Assembly (NCBI GenBank): GCA_016490735.1
Contig: JAEMWC010000005.1
Coordinates: 531,001 to 595,000 of the forward strand
DNA: 64,000 bases
Direction: 5' to 3'
From: Pachyseris speciosa
Taxonomy: Eukaryota > Cnidaria > Anthozoa > Scleractinia > Pachyseridae
Below are positions 32,601 through 41,662 of the stretch, piece after piece (positions within the stretch are counted from its first letter, which is position 1; every line of letters starts with the position of its first letter). Position numbers and translations under genes: made by a program. The notes beneath the pieces were generated by a model. The model saw only the letters and a program-made list of their open reading frames with translations. It did not search any database and was not told where the DNA came from.

Positions 32601-35547
32601 GAGCAAATTGAGAGTACATGTATAATCACAATATCATCACTAATTCTATGGTGGGACAATGCTCTCCCAGAATCTTACAATCATTTTGATAGACAAAATA
32701 AAGTAACGACAAGTAGCCTGTTGCTACAAGCCAATTTGGAGGAACCACTGTGTACAAATTAAAATTTAAGGTGCTACTACGATCAGAAATCACTTGTCTT
32801 TTTTCTTCAAATTTCGAAAGTATGTTTGCTTAACACCCGACTCCCGAAATTTCAAGCTTTAATTTCAAGCAGAAGACTGTTTACTTTGAGTGCAACTTTT
32901 TAATTTAACGGTCTGCCATTACTAACTTCAAAATCTTAAGAGAACTGGATCGAGGACAAAATGATGTAAAAAGCTCACGAGAGTAAGAATGCAGTAAGAA
33001 TGCACTTTCTCAAAGAATCGAGCAAGGTGATGTACTTTGTTGTTGAATTTGGCTTGTTACTCGACGAACTGGGAATTTGGCCGGTCGAACACTTAGTACC
33101 TTTGGGACTCGACTATTGATGAATTTCTCGACCTACCGCCACATATTTTGGAATTTCTGTGTACTGAAGATGACCACGAGCAGGAAATTTTGGCGGTAGG
33201 TCGGAGTGGCTGTATGTGAAAGAATTGGGGGAAGGAACGGGCGCTGTCAAAAATTCTCGTTAGTTCCCAGCATGCAATGCGCTCAAGATGTTGAAAATGT
33301 CGGGAAGGCCCGAATGCACTGAAACAAAAGGCTGTATCTACGCTCGGGAGAAGAATATGAACAAAAAAAGTCATTTCTAAGCTAGAAAAAGGACTGAATT
33401 TCGTTATGATGGTTGAATTTTGGTTTTTCGACGATGATTTCCCTAAAGAACATGAAGGCAAAAAGGGGCATTTTTGTTGTTTCTCTTTGACGTTAAAAAC
33501 GGCCAGTTTCGTTCTTGTCCAAACTCAAAAGGCCATATTTGGTAAAAATCGCTACGTTTCTTGCATTTATTGGATATCCAAATTTAAAGGGCATTCCATT
33601 TTGTGCTCACAACTAACAGTTAAGGCAATATTCGTGCGATTGAGAGAGTTGCAATGTTTTGAAGCATGGAAGTTTTTTACGGCCGGTTTTGGCCGGCACG
33701 GGTGCCAATGGGTTAAACCAGTGCGCATATGATGTCATTTTATCTTGGATCCAGCTCTCAGAGGCCTAATCGGTCAGTTACGAATGTGAGTAATGGCGGA
33801 CCGTTAAATTAAAAAGTTGCACTCAAAGTAAACAGTCTTCTGCTTAAAATTAAAGCTTGAAATTTCGTGAGTCGCGAAATTTCAAGCTTGAGAGCTGGAT
33901 CCAAGATAAAATGACATCATATGCGCACTGGTTTAAAATTGCAGTGTCAGAATGTGGCTTATTAAGTATGCAAAACACGAGTTTGAGAGTCTGAAAGCTC
34001 AAAATTCCCGTGCTGCATACTAAATCAGCCGGGTTTACACACACTGCATTCTTACTCTTGTGAGCTTTTTACGTCATTTCGTCCTTGATCCAGTTCTCTT
34101 AAGATTTTGAAGTTAGTAATGGCAGACCATTAAATTAAAAAGTTGCACTCAAAGTAAACAGTCTTCTGCTTGAAATTAAAGCTTGACATTTCGCGAGTCG
34201 GGTGTTAAGCAAACACACTTTTGAAATTTCAAAAAAAAAGACAAGTGATTTTCTGATCATAGTAGCACTTTAAATTTCGAATGGAAATTTAACCAGCAGA
34301 GCCAGCTGTTGACAAAAACAACATTTAGTAGATTTATTACAACCTATCCACTTCAGTGGACTGAATTTTCAGTACATGTAGCTGGCTCTGAACATAAAAT
34401 TTCCATTCATAAACTCACTACTAGACAACTGTAAACAGCAACAGAAATGGAATACCCAGAATCTTTAGAGAATTTCAAAGGAATGGAAGCCATATACCAG
34501 TACGTAAATTTGTTTCTTATTTTCCTTAACAGATAATTTTATACTTACCCACTAAGTTGGTGTACCCTCTCTCTATTGCACTTCAAAGGGGTTAGTTCTG
34601 TTCTTAAACAATTGAGGGCCTCTATTGGTCTGTCATCTTCAAGAAATTCTAAGAACTTCTGTTCCATCAGGCAAAACCTCATTTTCTTTGAAGAATACAC
34701 AGAACACAATCAATATGACATGATTTAACAGAAAAATTAAATACCCCAGGTTCAATTTTCACAAGTCCAAACACTAGAAGATAACTCTGTTATAAGGCAA
34801 AGTATATGTAAGCAATGCGATTTTTCCGAAAATACGAGTTCACTGTTAACAAGTTATTGCATGAGTAACAACAAATCAACAACACGAATATTCAATACGA
34901 CCACTAGACAGGATAATATCATCTTCCTTCTGACAACATACTGGCAAGACGAAGCAAGTTTGCAATACTAACCGATATATCTTCTTTGCTCTCTACCAAT
35001 GGCCTGAGTTCTTTAAGGATCGCATCCGCCTTATAAATAGAGAAAAATCCAGTGAGATAGGCTGAACCTCCCGTCAAGGCATTTGAAAGAGGCATTATCC
35101 GAAGAGGACACCTTACAGCGAAGAAAAAATTCACATATTGAATGCCAAACAACTAACCCTATCCCACTCGCCGGCCATCACGCTCTCCCGAAACTTTGCG
35201 GCGGACGGATGTTCTAGTCTACAGCCTGATTCCTGCATAAGGACATCAACAGATTTGCTGGGGGATAGAATAAAATAAACATCATTTCTACAAGCCACGC
35301 AACGGGAAACCAACAACTAGAAGATGCCAATGAAAATCGTTCTCCTCTCAACTCCACATTTCCACAGCACTCACTTTAAGCCAAGGCCTTGCAAATGCTG
35401 TACTATTAGTCGTACGACATCTTCGTCGTTTCTGTGAACAATTTTCCTTTTAAAATGGCTTTTGCTGTCCCCATTGGCTATGCATTCGCCATTAGAAGTA
35501 CTAGTTTCGCCATCACTTCCACCAGAAGTCCGTTTCGATTTGTGCAT
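12539..35547 (-). CDS. WDR26: WD repeat-containing protein 26, CTLH/GID ubiquitin ligase subunit
   Basis: Fourteen minus-strand exons with GT/AG junctions and consistent phases give about 540 residues. Exons (high to low): 35547-35375, 35257-35158, 35029-34973, 34685-34549, 27613-27516, 20673-20517, 19974-19923, 18413-18330, 17368-17231, 16297-16178, 15621-15476, 14512-14434, 13865-13736, 12715 to 12561 or 12539. The product has LisH ([23 protein letters not shown]), CTLH ([20 protein letters not shown]) and WD40 repeats ending [14 protein letters not shown], aligning throughout with animal WDR26. In animals WDR26, the counterpart of yeast Gid7, scaffolds the CTLH E3 ligase in cytosol and nucleus. 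The N-terminus is short (first ATG 35547) and Ser/Gly-rich; an upstream exon is possible. The last few residues and stop are unresolved. Confidence 0.93.
12950..13445 (-). pseudogene. 3' fragment of a LINE reverse transcriptase ORF
   Basis: On the minus strand the translation gives [20 protein letters not shown] and [14 protein letters not shown], then a stop at about 13138. Upstream it gives [15 protein letters not shown] with stops in between. This is the conserved C-terminal tail of CR1/L2/Jockey-type LINE polymerases (S-x-S-G-A-x-x-W-N-x-LP). Only the tail and 3' UTR remain, inside the WDR26 intron between exons 13 and 14. The clade is not resolved. Confidence 0.72.
14829..15470. repeat. 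hexanucleotide array, CACTGT/CACTAT units
   Basis: About 640 bp of near-perfect hexamers, mainly CACTGTCACTAT with interspersed TTAATGTCACTAT. Read on the minus strand it is an open (Ser-Asp)n frame of 246 codons, and other frames give (Val-Thr)n and (Ser-Leu)n. It lies wholly in the WDR26 intron between exons 11 and 12 and ends within a few bases of the exon 11 donor (exon edge 15476). I treat the ORFs as artefacts of the array. Confidence 0.9.
16032..16150 (+). mobile_element. tRNA-derived SINE (family 2), head and short body
   Basis: A box TAGCTCAGTGG at 16044-16054 and B box GGTTCAAATCC at 16089-16099, at tRNA-like spacing. They are followed by CTGAAACTCGG, a T-run and CATTTGGGGTTTCATG, a non-tRNA body. 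The head differs from family 1. It lies in a WDR26 intron. A true tRNA gene is unlikely because the acceptor stem does not pair well and a SINE-like body follows. Confidence 0.75.
16756..16935. repeat. 180-bp MITE with perfect 17-bp inverted termini
   Basis: The ends CAGCCCTGTCAAAATGT and ACATTTTGACAGGGCTG are exact reverse complements. The interior holds GTAGTAGGCAGCAACTG and AAGTCCAAGTGTGA. A second copy lies at 44105-44268 in a DLST intron in the same orientation. Confidence 0.85.
17505..17690. repeat. fragment of the foldback family also found at 50876-51214
   Basis: It contains CACTTGACTCTGATGATGAT, then CACTCAGGTTATCAAAACGT and CAGTCAGTGTCA, matching the arm of the 51-kb foldback (GATGATGACTTCCGCTCAGG). 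Only one arm is clear here. Confidence 0.6.
17851..17985. repeat. ~135-bp MITE with ~20-bp inverted termini
   Basis: The left end CTACCTTAGTGTAAGAACCT and right end AGGTTCTTACACCAAGGTA are imperfect reverse complements. A partial copy lies near 56378-56440 (CTACCTCGGTGTAAAAACCT, GACGTAAAACTGAGGAAAC). Confidence 0.65.
18483..18801. repeat. ~320-bp MITE with TGTTAAAGGAACA-type termini
   Basis: The left end CAGTTAAAGGAGCAGTGTGA and right end CATTGTTCCTTTAACAG are inverted with few mismatches. The interior has one 71-codon ORF that I do not recognise. A poly-A run at 18840-18856 follows. Confidence 0.55.
19036..19600 (-). pseudogene. piggyBac-type transposase, N-terminal fragment
   Basis: The minus-strand reading [16 protein letters not shown], then [20 protein letters not shown], matches the start of the DDE_Tnp_1_7 (piggyBac/PGBD) transposase domain, where E-x-N-x-YA and EEL-x-FLGI are conserved. 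Upstream, in the same frame, is an acidic leader ([17 protein letters not shown]). The two parts are separated by one TGA at about 19299, and a further ATG (MAAIGEEDE) lies near 19600 with more stops. The catalytic DDD residues lie downstream and are absent here, so this is a dead fragment. It is on the WDR26 strand, between exons 8 and 7. Confidence 0.68.
21411..21655. repeat. 244-bp MITE with ~38-bp inverted termini
   Basis: The left end AAGCCTGGTTTTCACTAGCA then ACGCAAGCACAAGCGC is mirrored on the right by GCGCTTATGTTTACGTTG then CTAGTGAAAACCAGGCTT. The interior repeats CAAGCRYAAG motifs. The 118-codon ORF over it (21464-21820) is a shadow. Confidence 0.8.
22172..22234. repeat. perfect 29-bp hairpin
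   Basis: Positions 22172-22200 and 22206-22234 are exact reverse complements (TATCGGTTGGCTTAATTTTG outward) with a 5-base loop. It lies inside the hAT-type element. Confidence 0.85.
22638..23595 (-). pseudogene. hAT-transposase-like / CGGBP1-like zinc-finger protein, interrupted
   Basis: The ORF from 23595 reads [20 protein letters not shown], then [20 protein letters not shown] and [12 protein letters not shown]: a C-x2-C...H-x5-H BED-like finger as in CGGBP1-like proteins, which derive from hAT transposases. After QHTLKTVL the frame enters the MITE at 23321. On its far side, at 22681, family-like coding ([15 protein letters not shown]) resumes and meets a GTGAGT donor at 22637. The insertion therefore split the ORF. 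It sits in the ~6.8-kb WDR26 intron, on the same strand. The function of a live relative would be DNA binding. Confidence 0.65.
22682..23321. mobile_element. PIF/Harbinger-type MITE with TTA target duplication
   Basis: The ends GGCACTGTTTACACGGAC and GTCCGTGTAAACGATGCC are inverted with two mismatches over 18 bp. They are flanked on both sides by TTA (22679-22681 and 23322-23324). A 3-bp TWA duplication is the hallmark of PIF/Harbinger insertion. Removing the 640 bp and one TTA restores an open frame in the zinc-finger ORF around it. No transposase inside; the interior has many ACCGNNTCG/AAACCGNATCG motifs. Confidence 0.8.
24138..24776. other. WDR26 intron, nothing recognised
   Basis: AT-rich DNA without ORFs, terminal repeats or domain matches that I can support. 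Confidence 0.4.
24777..24990. repeat. foldback repeat, ~95-bp arms
   Basis: The left arm (GTGGTGCTGC, GGGGGAGTGAAA, AAAATTTGGTTTATCAAC, GTCGATAATGTAAATTGACC) is mirrored by the right arm (GGTCAATTTACATTATCAAC to AGCACCACAGTTTC) around a ~20-bp centre. The right arm is nearly identical to 58385-58490, next to the Ngaro-like element, and its outer end recurs at 44845-44885. Confidence 0.85.
25310..26080. repeat. microsatellites and a foldback
   Basis: (TCA)n lies at 25327-25355 and (ATT)n at 25975-26000 and 26028-26070. Between them 25478-25543 folds back (AACTGTCCGATTTGACCTGT against ACAGGACAAATTGGACAGTT), probably part of a dispersed MITE reaching about 25660. No gene. Confidence 0.6.
26396..26658 (-). 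mobile_element. tRNA-derived SINE (family 1), minus strand
   Basis: It is the reverse complement of the same family as 4268-4543. The B box appears as GGAATCGAACC and the A box as CCACTGCGCCA near the high-coordinate end; the ATT-repeat tail is at 26396-26412. A (GATT)n run follows at 26703-26752. Confidence 0.88.
27128..27312. repeat. 93-bp tandem duplication, nearly identical
   Basis: Positions 27128-27220 and 27221-27312 are two direct copies differing at about two sites, each starting CCTAGGGACTAG. The copies lie in a WDR26 intron. High identity implies a recent event or an assembly duplication. Confidence 0.9.
27516..27613 (-). CDS. WDR26: WDR26 exon 5
   Basis: A 98-bp exon encoding [20 protein letters not shown] and [12 protein letters not shown], closely matching animal WDR26. 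It is isolated by ~6.9-kb introns on each side that are filled with transposons (32762-34278, 30524-32347, 27809-29658, 21771-24137). Confidence 0.92.
27809..29658. mobile_element. 1.85-kb element with ~27-bp inverted termini, family unknown
   Basis: The left end TGGCCTTGCGCACAGTATTG then GTTACCAA is mirrored at 29631-29658 (TTGGTAACCAATACCGTGCA then CAAGGCCA), three mismatches at most. The interior has no transposase signature. A 63-codon minus ORF (27934-28125) begins MPRTKQT and is basic, but is not histone H3. GTTTCAAGCGTTTGAAAC-like motifs recur at 28120-28215 and 29100-29210. Confidence 0.65.
29659..30523. other. WDR26 intron, nothing recognised
   Basis: No ORF above 60 codons, no terminal repeats and no domain match. 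Confidence 0.4.
30524..32347. mobile_element. 1.82-kb non-autonomous Tc1/mariner-type element
   Basis: The left end CAGTACCGCCTGAAAGTATT then GACCC and the right end GGGTCAATACTTTCAGGTGG then TACTG are inverted with one mismatch over 25 bp. Both are flanked by TA (TA|CAGTACC, GGTACTG|TA). A CAGT start with TA duplication is the Tc1/mariner pattern. No DDE transposase ORF is visible inside. Confidence 0.75.
32762..34278. mobile_element. 1.5-kb element with ~230-bp inverted termini
   Basis: The left end (AAATTTAAGGTGCTACTA, then ATCACTTGTC, then CAAGCAGAAGACTGTTTACT) is repeated in inverse at 34040-34278. A third partial copy of the arm lies at 33805-33880. A separate inverted pair, CCAGTGCGCATATGATGTCA at 33718 and its complement ending near 33933, sits inside. 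ORFs at 33093-33461 and 33406-33732 overlap and match nothing I recognise. Superfamily not assigned. Confidence 0.7.
34279..34414. repeat. foldback repeat adjoining the 1.5-kb element
   Basis: GAATGGAAATTTAACCAGCA then GAGCCAGCTG is inverted at 34378-34414 (CAGCTGGCTCTG, AAATTTCCATTC). It ends about 135 bp before WDR26 exon 4. Confidence 0.65.
34549..35547 (-). CDS. WDR26: WDR26 exons 1-4: LisH and CTLH domains
   Basis: Exon 1 (35547-35375) encodes a Ser/Gly/Lys-rich head with a basic patch (PQKRAR just upstream of the chosen ATG) and the first LisH helix. Exon 2 (35257-35158) completes LisH and starts CTLH; its first base completes an Asn codon. Exon 3 (35029-34973) is 57 bp and encodes [19 protein letters not shown]. 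Exon 4 (34685-34549) encodes [18 protein letters not shown] and [20 protein letters not shown], the CTLH/CRA-like helices through which CTLH-complex subunits associate. An in-frame TGA lies upstream of exon 1, just before a plausible acceptor, so a 5' exon could exist. Confidence 0.9.
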
Positions 35548-36511
35548 ATCGGACTCAAGGCGCGCCCTTTTTTGCGGTGGTGGAGACAGTCCACCTTTCT
35601 GTTCGTCGTCAGACGAGGCCAGGGTAGCTGAAGACCACGAAGAAAGCCAGTTTTGATCAAATTCTCAGAAGAGGAAGAGAACCAACGACAAGAAGGCTGA
35701 ACAACAAGACAAAGACAGCTAGAGCTCTATGCTTTCATATTGTGAACTGACGTCATCGAAGTCAATGACATGGAGACTGGGCTCTAATAAAAACATTTGC
35801 CAAATTTGGAACGAGACAATAAAATAACTCTCAAAGCAAGTTGCCATGACAACTTTTGTCTTCTGCTGTGAAGTGACATTCCAAGCAAATATATCAGCTC
35901 ACATGAAGACAGCATGATCAGGAACTCCAAACAAAAGTATGATAGTGTAGCCAGCACGGTGTCACGATGACGTCTGGATGTCATTTAGAAGGAATGTTTT
36001 TTTTGTCTCGCTGCCGTCCATATAGTAGAGCACTAATTATAATAAGACAGAGAAGAAGGGTTTCAAGAGTTTCATTCTGTCAATGATTATGGTCTGCCTA
36101 CATAGACAGACAAAGCCGGAAATAAACGCAGACGTAAACATGTAGACAAAGACTCAAAATTCAGGATGTGATTCTTGTTCGTTTGTGTCAGCTATTCATC
36201 TTGAATAGTTAATTGATCAAACTTTGAAATCTCCTGATTTACCGTTCGATATCAGAAAGCTGGGAGACGCCGTGGACTTCATTCATTCACTGAATATGTT
36301 GATTGTTGCACTGCATTGTGTTACCCATTTCACGGTCATTTTAGAGATGTCCGGAGACAATTCTTTCAGATACAATCGACTGCTTTTGATAGCCAAGAGC
36401 TTCATCTCTGAAATTATACCTGTTTTTGCAAAACTACCACGGAAACTCCCCCGCAGATGACCTATCACTGACTAATTCCTCCCTCGTGTTGGCTGCTCCA
36501 ACTCGTGCCCT
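35548..36511. promoter_or_regulatory. WDR26 5' flank, probable promoter region
   Basis: It lies immediately upstream of the first ATG. The reading frame is open to about 35685 and then meets a TGA, close to a pyrimidine-rich acceptor-like site on the minus strand. No TATA box at a convincing position. Short ORFs further up (36224-36460) are not recognised. The promoter role is inferred from position only. Confidence 0.3.
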
Positions 36512-36582
36512 GTTACGTAACCCAGTCTGTTGTGAACTGAAGGATCCGATCCTTCAGTTCACAACAGACTGGGCTACGTAAC
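36512..36582. repeat. near-perfect palindrome, ~35-bp arms
   Basis: GTTACGTAACCCAGTCTGTT then GTGAACTGAAGGATC is mirrored immediately by GATCCTTCAGTTCACAACAG then ACTGGGCTACGTAAC, with one mismatch and almost no loop. Confidence 0.85.
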
Positions 36583-37336
36583 ATCTCCTTTTCTCCTTTC
36601 GTGGTCGCTGGCTGTTAAGCCCTGATACTGAAAACATAAACTTTGAGGAAACATACCCCTTTCCAAACTTGACAGGATACAATTTAAAACTTCGATTAAA
36701 TCAGCACATATACTCTCTTGAAGTCAAAGTTTTGCTTGACTCTTCCGTTGAAACTCTGTGAAACTTTCCGCCTCAAGGCGAACCCTTTCACTTTTCTGAG
36801 GCGACACTTGGAAAGTTTTACTTTTATTCCTTCTTCCTTTTGATTTGCCGATTTCGCTGATTTCATCTATATCTACATTTATACGTCTAGTCAATAACAT
36901 ACAACTTACCTCGAGATATGCCTACCGATGAAGTATACCGACACTCGAATTGGAACACTATAACCTTCTATTACAAATTTCGTTTAATTAAACTACTCCA
37001 TAGCGTGTTTATAGGTGAAGCACCTGCGGCTCTTTCATACTTCACAAAAAAAAACATTGCACTGCGTACAACTTCAGAAGGAGTAATAATATAATCGTCG
37101 CGCGTTTTTACTCGCAGTTTCTTAAAAACTCTATTAGCTATAGAGGCGCTATTCTTTAGAATGCTGTTTCGACGCATTTTACGGGCCAGTTTAATGATTT
37201 TTTATCGTAAAGTGAAGAAGGACTTTTTTTTAAGGAACTTGACTTTAGCGCACGGTCGGCCCATTCGCTGCCCAGGCATTACAGGGATTTTAAATGCTTT
37301 TAAATATTTTATGTCTAAATATTGTGGTTAATTTAC

Positions 37337-37436
37337 TGTATGTATGTATGTATGTATGTATGTATGTATGTATGTATGTATGTATGTATGTATGTATGTA
37401 TGTATGTATGTATGTATGTATGTATGTATGTATGTC
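37337..37436. repeat. (TATG)n microsatellite, ~24 units
   Basis: An uninterrupted tetranucleotide run of about 98 bp. It creates overlapping ORFs on both strands (repeated YVCM and HTYI) that are artefacts. Confidence 0.95.
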
Positions 37437-37609
37437 AGCAAAAACTACTGATATGTTTAGTTTAGTTACCACGCACGCTAACTTTAAGGGAAAATTAAAA
37501 TACTAATCATGAAAAAATGTTATGTCAAATTAATCTCTAGAATAATTATTCAATTTCTTATTTAAAATATCAAGAGATTAAGCTGATACAATATCAGAGG
37601 GGAGGTTGC

Positions 37610-39120
37610 TCCTTTCCCCCCCCCCCCCGCCCCCGAGGGTACTCCCACATATGGGCTATATAGGTATGTTATAGGGTATGGTTTTTGAGGTTCTCGATCC
37701 TTAAATAGGGTATCATTTTTTGCCTATGTTGGCATAGAGTTCCCGGTGTGATCCTCTGATAAGGTGCCTAAATTGTATCATCTATATCAGTGCGCAAATA
37801 CCCAGCTAAACGAAATTTTATGTTTTCCTTTGCGGTAAGACGTCGTTTGGATTTTTTTTTTCTTACTTTAAAATGAGCTATAACAAATTACAGTCACAAT
37901 TACTCAACAGTACTTACACTACACGCGACTGTTGTGCTTACATTACAGTATCATTTCATTAGCTAAAGAATCTACGAAAAATGTTCACCCGCAGTTACCT
38001 GATAATTTAACATGTACAGTATTGCCGACGGCAGCACATACACATAACTATACGCAACGTAATATCTAATCAATCCGTCTACATGTACATTTTACAGTAT
38101 TTTATGATAAGGAAGAGTGTTACACGCTAAGCCCTTCCAAAGGATATTTCTGTTTGAGATTTGCTATAAAGTCGAACATTGAAATTTCATTACGCAATAA
38201 CTTGTTGTTATATAAATAGTATTTGGCATACAGGAGGGTGAAGTTGAGCTTTTTAACAAAATGCGATTCTGTATTTTTACCAGCAATTTTTCTACCAAAT
38301 AATATTTCCATCTGTGAGAAGCGTAGGGAGGTAGCATTTTCATTATTGAACCATTTTATAACTTCCGAAAAGAATTGTTTAGTCAAAGTACAATTTTGGA
38401 AAGAGTGAATTATTGAGTCATTCATTTGGCACCATTCACAAAGCATATTGTCTTCTATACCATATATGAACAGCTCCTTTTTGGAAACGATCGTTCTATG
38501 TAGGAGTTTAAAATAGAATTCTCTTAGCTTATTATCTTTGCATATGCTTTTAATATCGCCAAAATACGACTCTAGAGGGATTTGGTCTACTTGTAAGTTT
38601 CGAGCCCATTTTGTTTTTGCCTTGAGTTCGATTTTCTCATTGTTGATGAATAAACAATAGAGATTTCTGTGGAGAGTGGAAACATGCATTCTGACAAGAA
38701 ATTTGTTTTATCTATTGTGGTGTCCCTCGCCTTCTCCAGGAGATGACTAGGGATTGCGGATGTAACTTGCAGATAGACAAGAAAATTACACTTTACATGG
38801 TATTTCTCTATGAATTCTGGGTACCGCAGAAATTTACCATCCACATTCAAAAGGTCTTGGATGAGGTAAACGCCTTTGTCAAACCAATTTCTATAGAAGA
38901 TAGTGGATCCATCCAATAGAATCTCTTTGTTATTAAATAAGACAAATTCCTGTCGTTTGGATACTGATACTGAGTTTTCCGGCTTTTATTTCACGCCGGT
39001 TCTTTCCGGAGATTTTCGGGTTTGGGCCATTTAAGGCTATCAATTTTTATTTGATTCATCCTTAAATAGGGTCAGGGTTCAAGACCCTTCGTAACTAGCA
39101 CACACCTATCCGAAATTTAT
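37610..39120. repeat. dispersed repeat interrupted by a LINE fragment
   Basis: A C-rich start and GGGTACTCCCACATATGGGC, then CTTAAATAGGGTATCA, lie left of the LINE remnant. CTTAAATAGGGTCAGGGTTC lies to its right at 39062. The LINE fragment probably inserted into an older repeat of the GGGTACTCCC type. Boundaries are approximate. Confidence 0.45.
38120..38960 (-). pseudogene. LINE ORF2 C-terminal fragment, frameshifted
   Basis: Two overlapping minus-strand frames give IFYRNWFDKGVYLIQDLLN and then TKWARNLQVDQIPLES, REFYFKLLHRTIVSKKELF, MLCEWCQMNDSIIHSF and FNFTLLYAKYYLYNN. This is the region after the RT domain of Tx1/L1-like LINE polymerases, with a zf-RVT-like Cys/His cluster (C-x2-C...H...C). 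The frame shifts near 38685. The RT core is missing: 5'-truncated insertion. The stop is at 38120. Confidence 0.82.
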
Positions 39121-39284
39121 GGAAGTACATCCCCCCCAACCCCCCTTCTGGGTTGCTCCATTCTCTCACTGTTCTGGGAAAATTGCTCCAGTCTTTGTTC
39201 TAGTGTTAGAAATCGATCACACGATAAGAAAAGCTAATGGGACATCTCAATGGGCATCCGTGACGAGTTATAAGAGCCAGAAAT

Positions 39285-39845
39285 TCGAGTTATCGGGGTA
39301 AATTTTGATCAAAGGAAACGAACTTTAGTTCGAGTTAGTGGGGTTTTCGAGTTATCCGAGTTCGAGTTACCCGAGTAAAAATTACTGGAAAGTTGGGTCA
39401 AATCCAAGGGAATTGAGACTCAGCTCGGGTTAGCGGGGGAGTTCGAGTTACTCTTCGTCTTTGGCCATCGTAGCTTAACAAGAAATAACACACAAACTGC
39501 GGTGATAAACATGACAATATTTTCGCTGCTTACATGAAAATGTAAGCAGCGAAAAGCTGTATTTCTATTAGTTTGCATCTTTTATATGCAAATTATTTTG
39601 AGCTTCTGTCAAGGTTATTGTTAATTAGTTACTTATCTTAAATTTAAAATTTAGTTGTTACTTTAATTCCTAACGGTTACTTCTGAAGATGTATGTCGAA
39701 ACATACGAAACGTCAAGTTAAACGATATAGTTTTATTTTTGTTTTCTAACAATGCGTTTTATTGTCATGTTTATCATCGCAGTTTGTGTGTTATTTCTTG
39801 TGGAGTTCGAGTTATCCGAGTTCGAGTTACCGGGCTTCTACTCTA
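39285..39845. repeat. GAGTTCGAGTTA repeat with a nested ~325-bp MITE
   Basis: Outer repeat: GTTCGAGTTA, GAGTTATCCGAGTTCGAGTT and similar at 39290-39445 and again at 39802-39845. Inserted MITE: 39477-39800, with ends ACAAGAAATAACACACAAAC then TGCGGTGATAAACATGACA and their complement. It contains GAAACATACGAAACGTC and a small hairpin at 39521-39556. Confidence 0.75.
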
Positions 39846-39936
39846 TTTGAAAACATCATTACACGATGCTCAATGCCAGGAGCCTGTCAATACTGATTTC
39901 GTTGCTTGTTAGCCTGCGAATACTGCTACCGGGTGG

Positions 39937-40285
39937 GGTACTCCCTATAATGGCCTATACGGGGAGGCTCCGCCTGAAAGGGGTACCCTTTTCACGCTTC
40001 AGGTATATGAAAGGGTAGGGATTTCACAAGTCGAAGTGTATGAAAGGGTAGGGAAATCTGTCATTGAGGTATTTAAAAGGGCCTTTCATTAAAATATTTT
40101 GAACACACATACCTTATGACTGTACTGTTTTAATTTATTGAACGCTACGTGAAAATGGCAAGAAGACATCCCGTTTTAGGTATACGAAAGGGGTACTATT
40201 TTTCAATGGGAGGTATATGAAAGGGGTACCTTTTCTGTGAAAAATGGTATATAAAAGGGTCAGGGGTCGGACCACAGGGTTGGTT
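39937..40285. repeat. dispersed repeat with GGTATATGAAAGGG motifs
   Basis: It begins GGGGTACTCCCTATAATGGC then CTATACGGGGAGGCTCCG. AGGTATATGAAAGGGTAGGG-like motifs recur at least six times over 320 bp. Non-coding. It looks like a multi-copy element; the count elsewhere cannot be known from here. Confidence 0.65.
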
Positions 40286-40963
40286 GTTTGTTTTCCGTGC
40301 ATTCACCCTCCGTGATCTTCCCATGTTGTTAACGTTGACAAGTAAGATTTAAGGCTCCTTTTAAGGTGGGGGTATACGTGAATTTGAGTGAAATTTTAAT
40401 GAGTTTATAGCTGAGGTATCGAAAAAGGCACTCCAGGTTGGTGGGGAACTGTTTTGGTGTTCATCTACTAATTTTCAACTTCAAATTCCATCTTCAATAT
40501 TTCTTATTTCCCTAAGTTTATCTAATCCTTTGAAGAAAGTTATCCCTTCCCAAATATACCCCAAAAATGACCAGAAAATTCACAAAATATCCCACACTGA
40601 CATAGCTTTGAGGCTGAAATACCTTGGATAGTGACTTGAGAAAATCTGACACATATGTCAGTTTAGAAGTAAATTTTTAAATCTTTTTTAAGTATCTAAG
40701 TTATATAATATAATATTCGGTAATGCATATCGATTCTTAATAATTTAATGTTATTTTCGATCAGAATCTCTCTGTAGATCACCAGGGATCACCTACGGGT
40801 GAGAGAGAGCTTACCTTTCCTGCAGTGGGCATGTCCGAGTTGTAAATAATATTTAATATATAGATTTAGCCAAGCCTAAAAGCGAAGCTCCATGGTTATT
40901 ATTTTATTTACTGGTATTGAGCAACGTTGCATAACTTTCCTGTGCCAATATTTTGTGTTTAGA

Positions 40964-41500
40964 GCACTCAACAGGAATTGACTGCGCGGTTCGAAAACCT
41001 CAAAACATTGTAACATTACAAAGAACAATACAGGACGCGTATGTTTGTTCGAAGATTCTTGGAGAACGTGAAGAAAGTACTCAGACAAGTAAGCTTGTAG
41101 TAAGTCAGTGGAAAAGAAAGGAATTGGTCGTAGTTGGAAAACCACAAAACAACTAAAACTTGCAAGGAAAATAAGCAGGATGCGAACGTTTCTTCCAAAA
41201 AAACTTGGCGAAGGTGGAGAAATTAGACAAGTAGCAAAAGATATCTTGCTGTAAGTTCCAAAAATTGCAAAGCAATTTTAAATTTTGACAAACCGGGCTG
41301 TAGAGTACGAACCTGGTCGTTTAGAGCAGCCAACAGGAATTGACAGTAAATCAAAAACCACAGAATAACAAAACATTACAAGAAAAAATTCATTACGATG
41401 CGTGGGTTCGTAAGTTTAAGAGAAGGTGGGGAAATTAGACAAGTAACAAACACATTTCGTAGTAAGTTAATAAAAACTGCCAAGCAATTTTGACGTAAGC
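40964..41500. repeat. diverged direct duplication
   Basis: TTAGAGCACTCAACAGGAATTGACTG with ACATTACAA at 40958-41035 recurs as TTAGAGCAGCCAACAGGAATTGACAG at 41320-41385. GGAGAAATTAGACAAGTAGC at 41216 recurs as GGGGAAATTAGACAAGTAAC at 41428. Nothing coding is recognised; 40286-40963 upstream is also empty. Confidence 0.6.
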
Positions 41501-41662
41501 TTAAATGTCGGATAAAAGAGAAAAAGGAAAACAAACCGATGGTTTCGATAGGCAATCGCATCGAGCCGAGAAAAATTAAGGATTAATATCCCTCGTGTTT
41601 TCAGAGGTTGCTGAAATTGTCCTCTTAGCGCAAAACACAAGTAATACTAAAGACCCACTAAA

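Noticed and set aside
33093..33732. Overlapping 122- and 108-codon ORFs on opposite strands
   Set aside because: They lie inside a transposable element, no domain recognised, and both strands are open.
37290..37506. ORFs of repeated YVCM / HTYI
   Set aside because: Products of the (TATG)n microsatellite.
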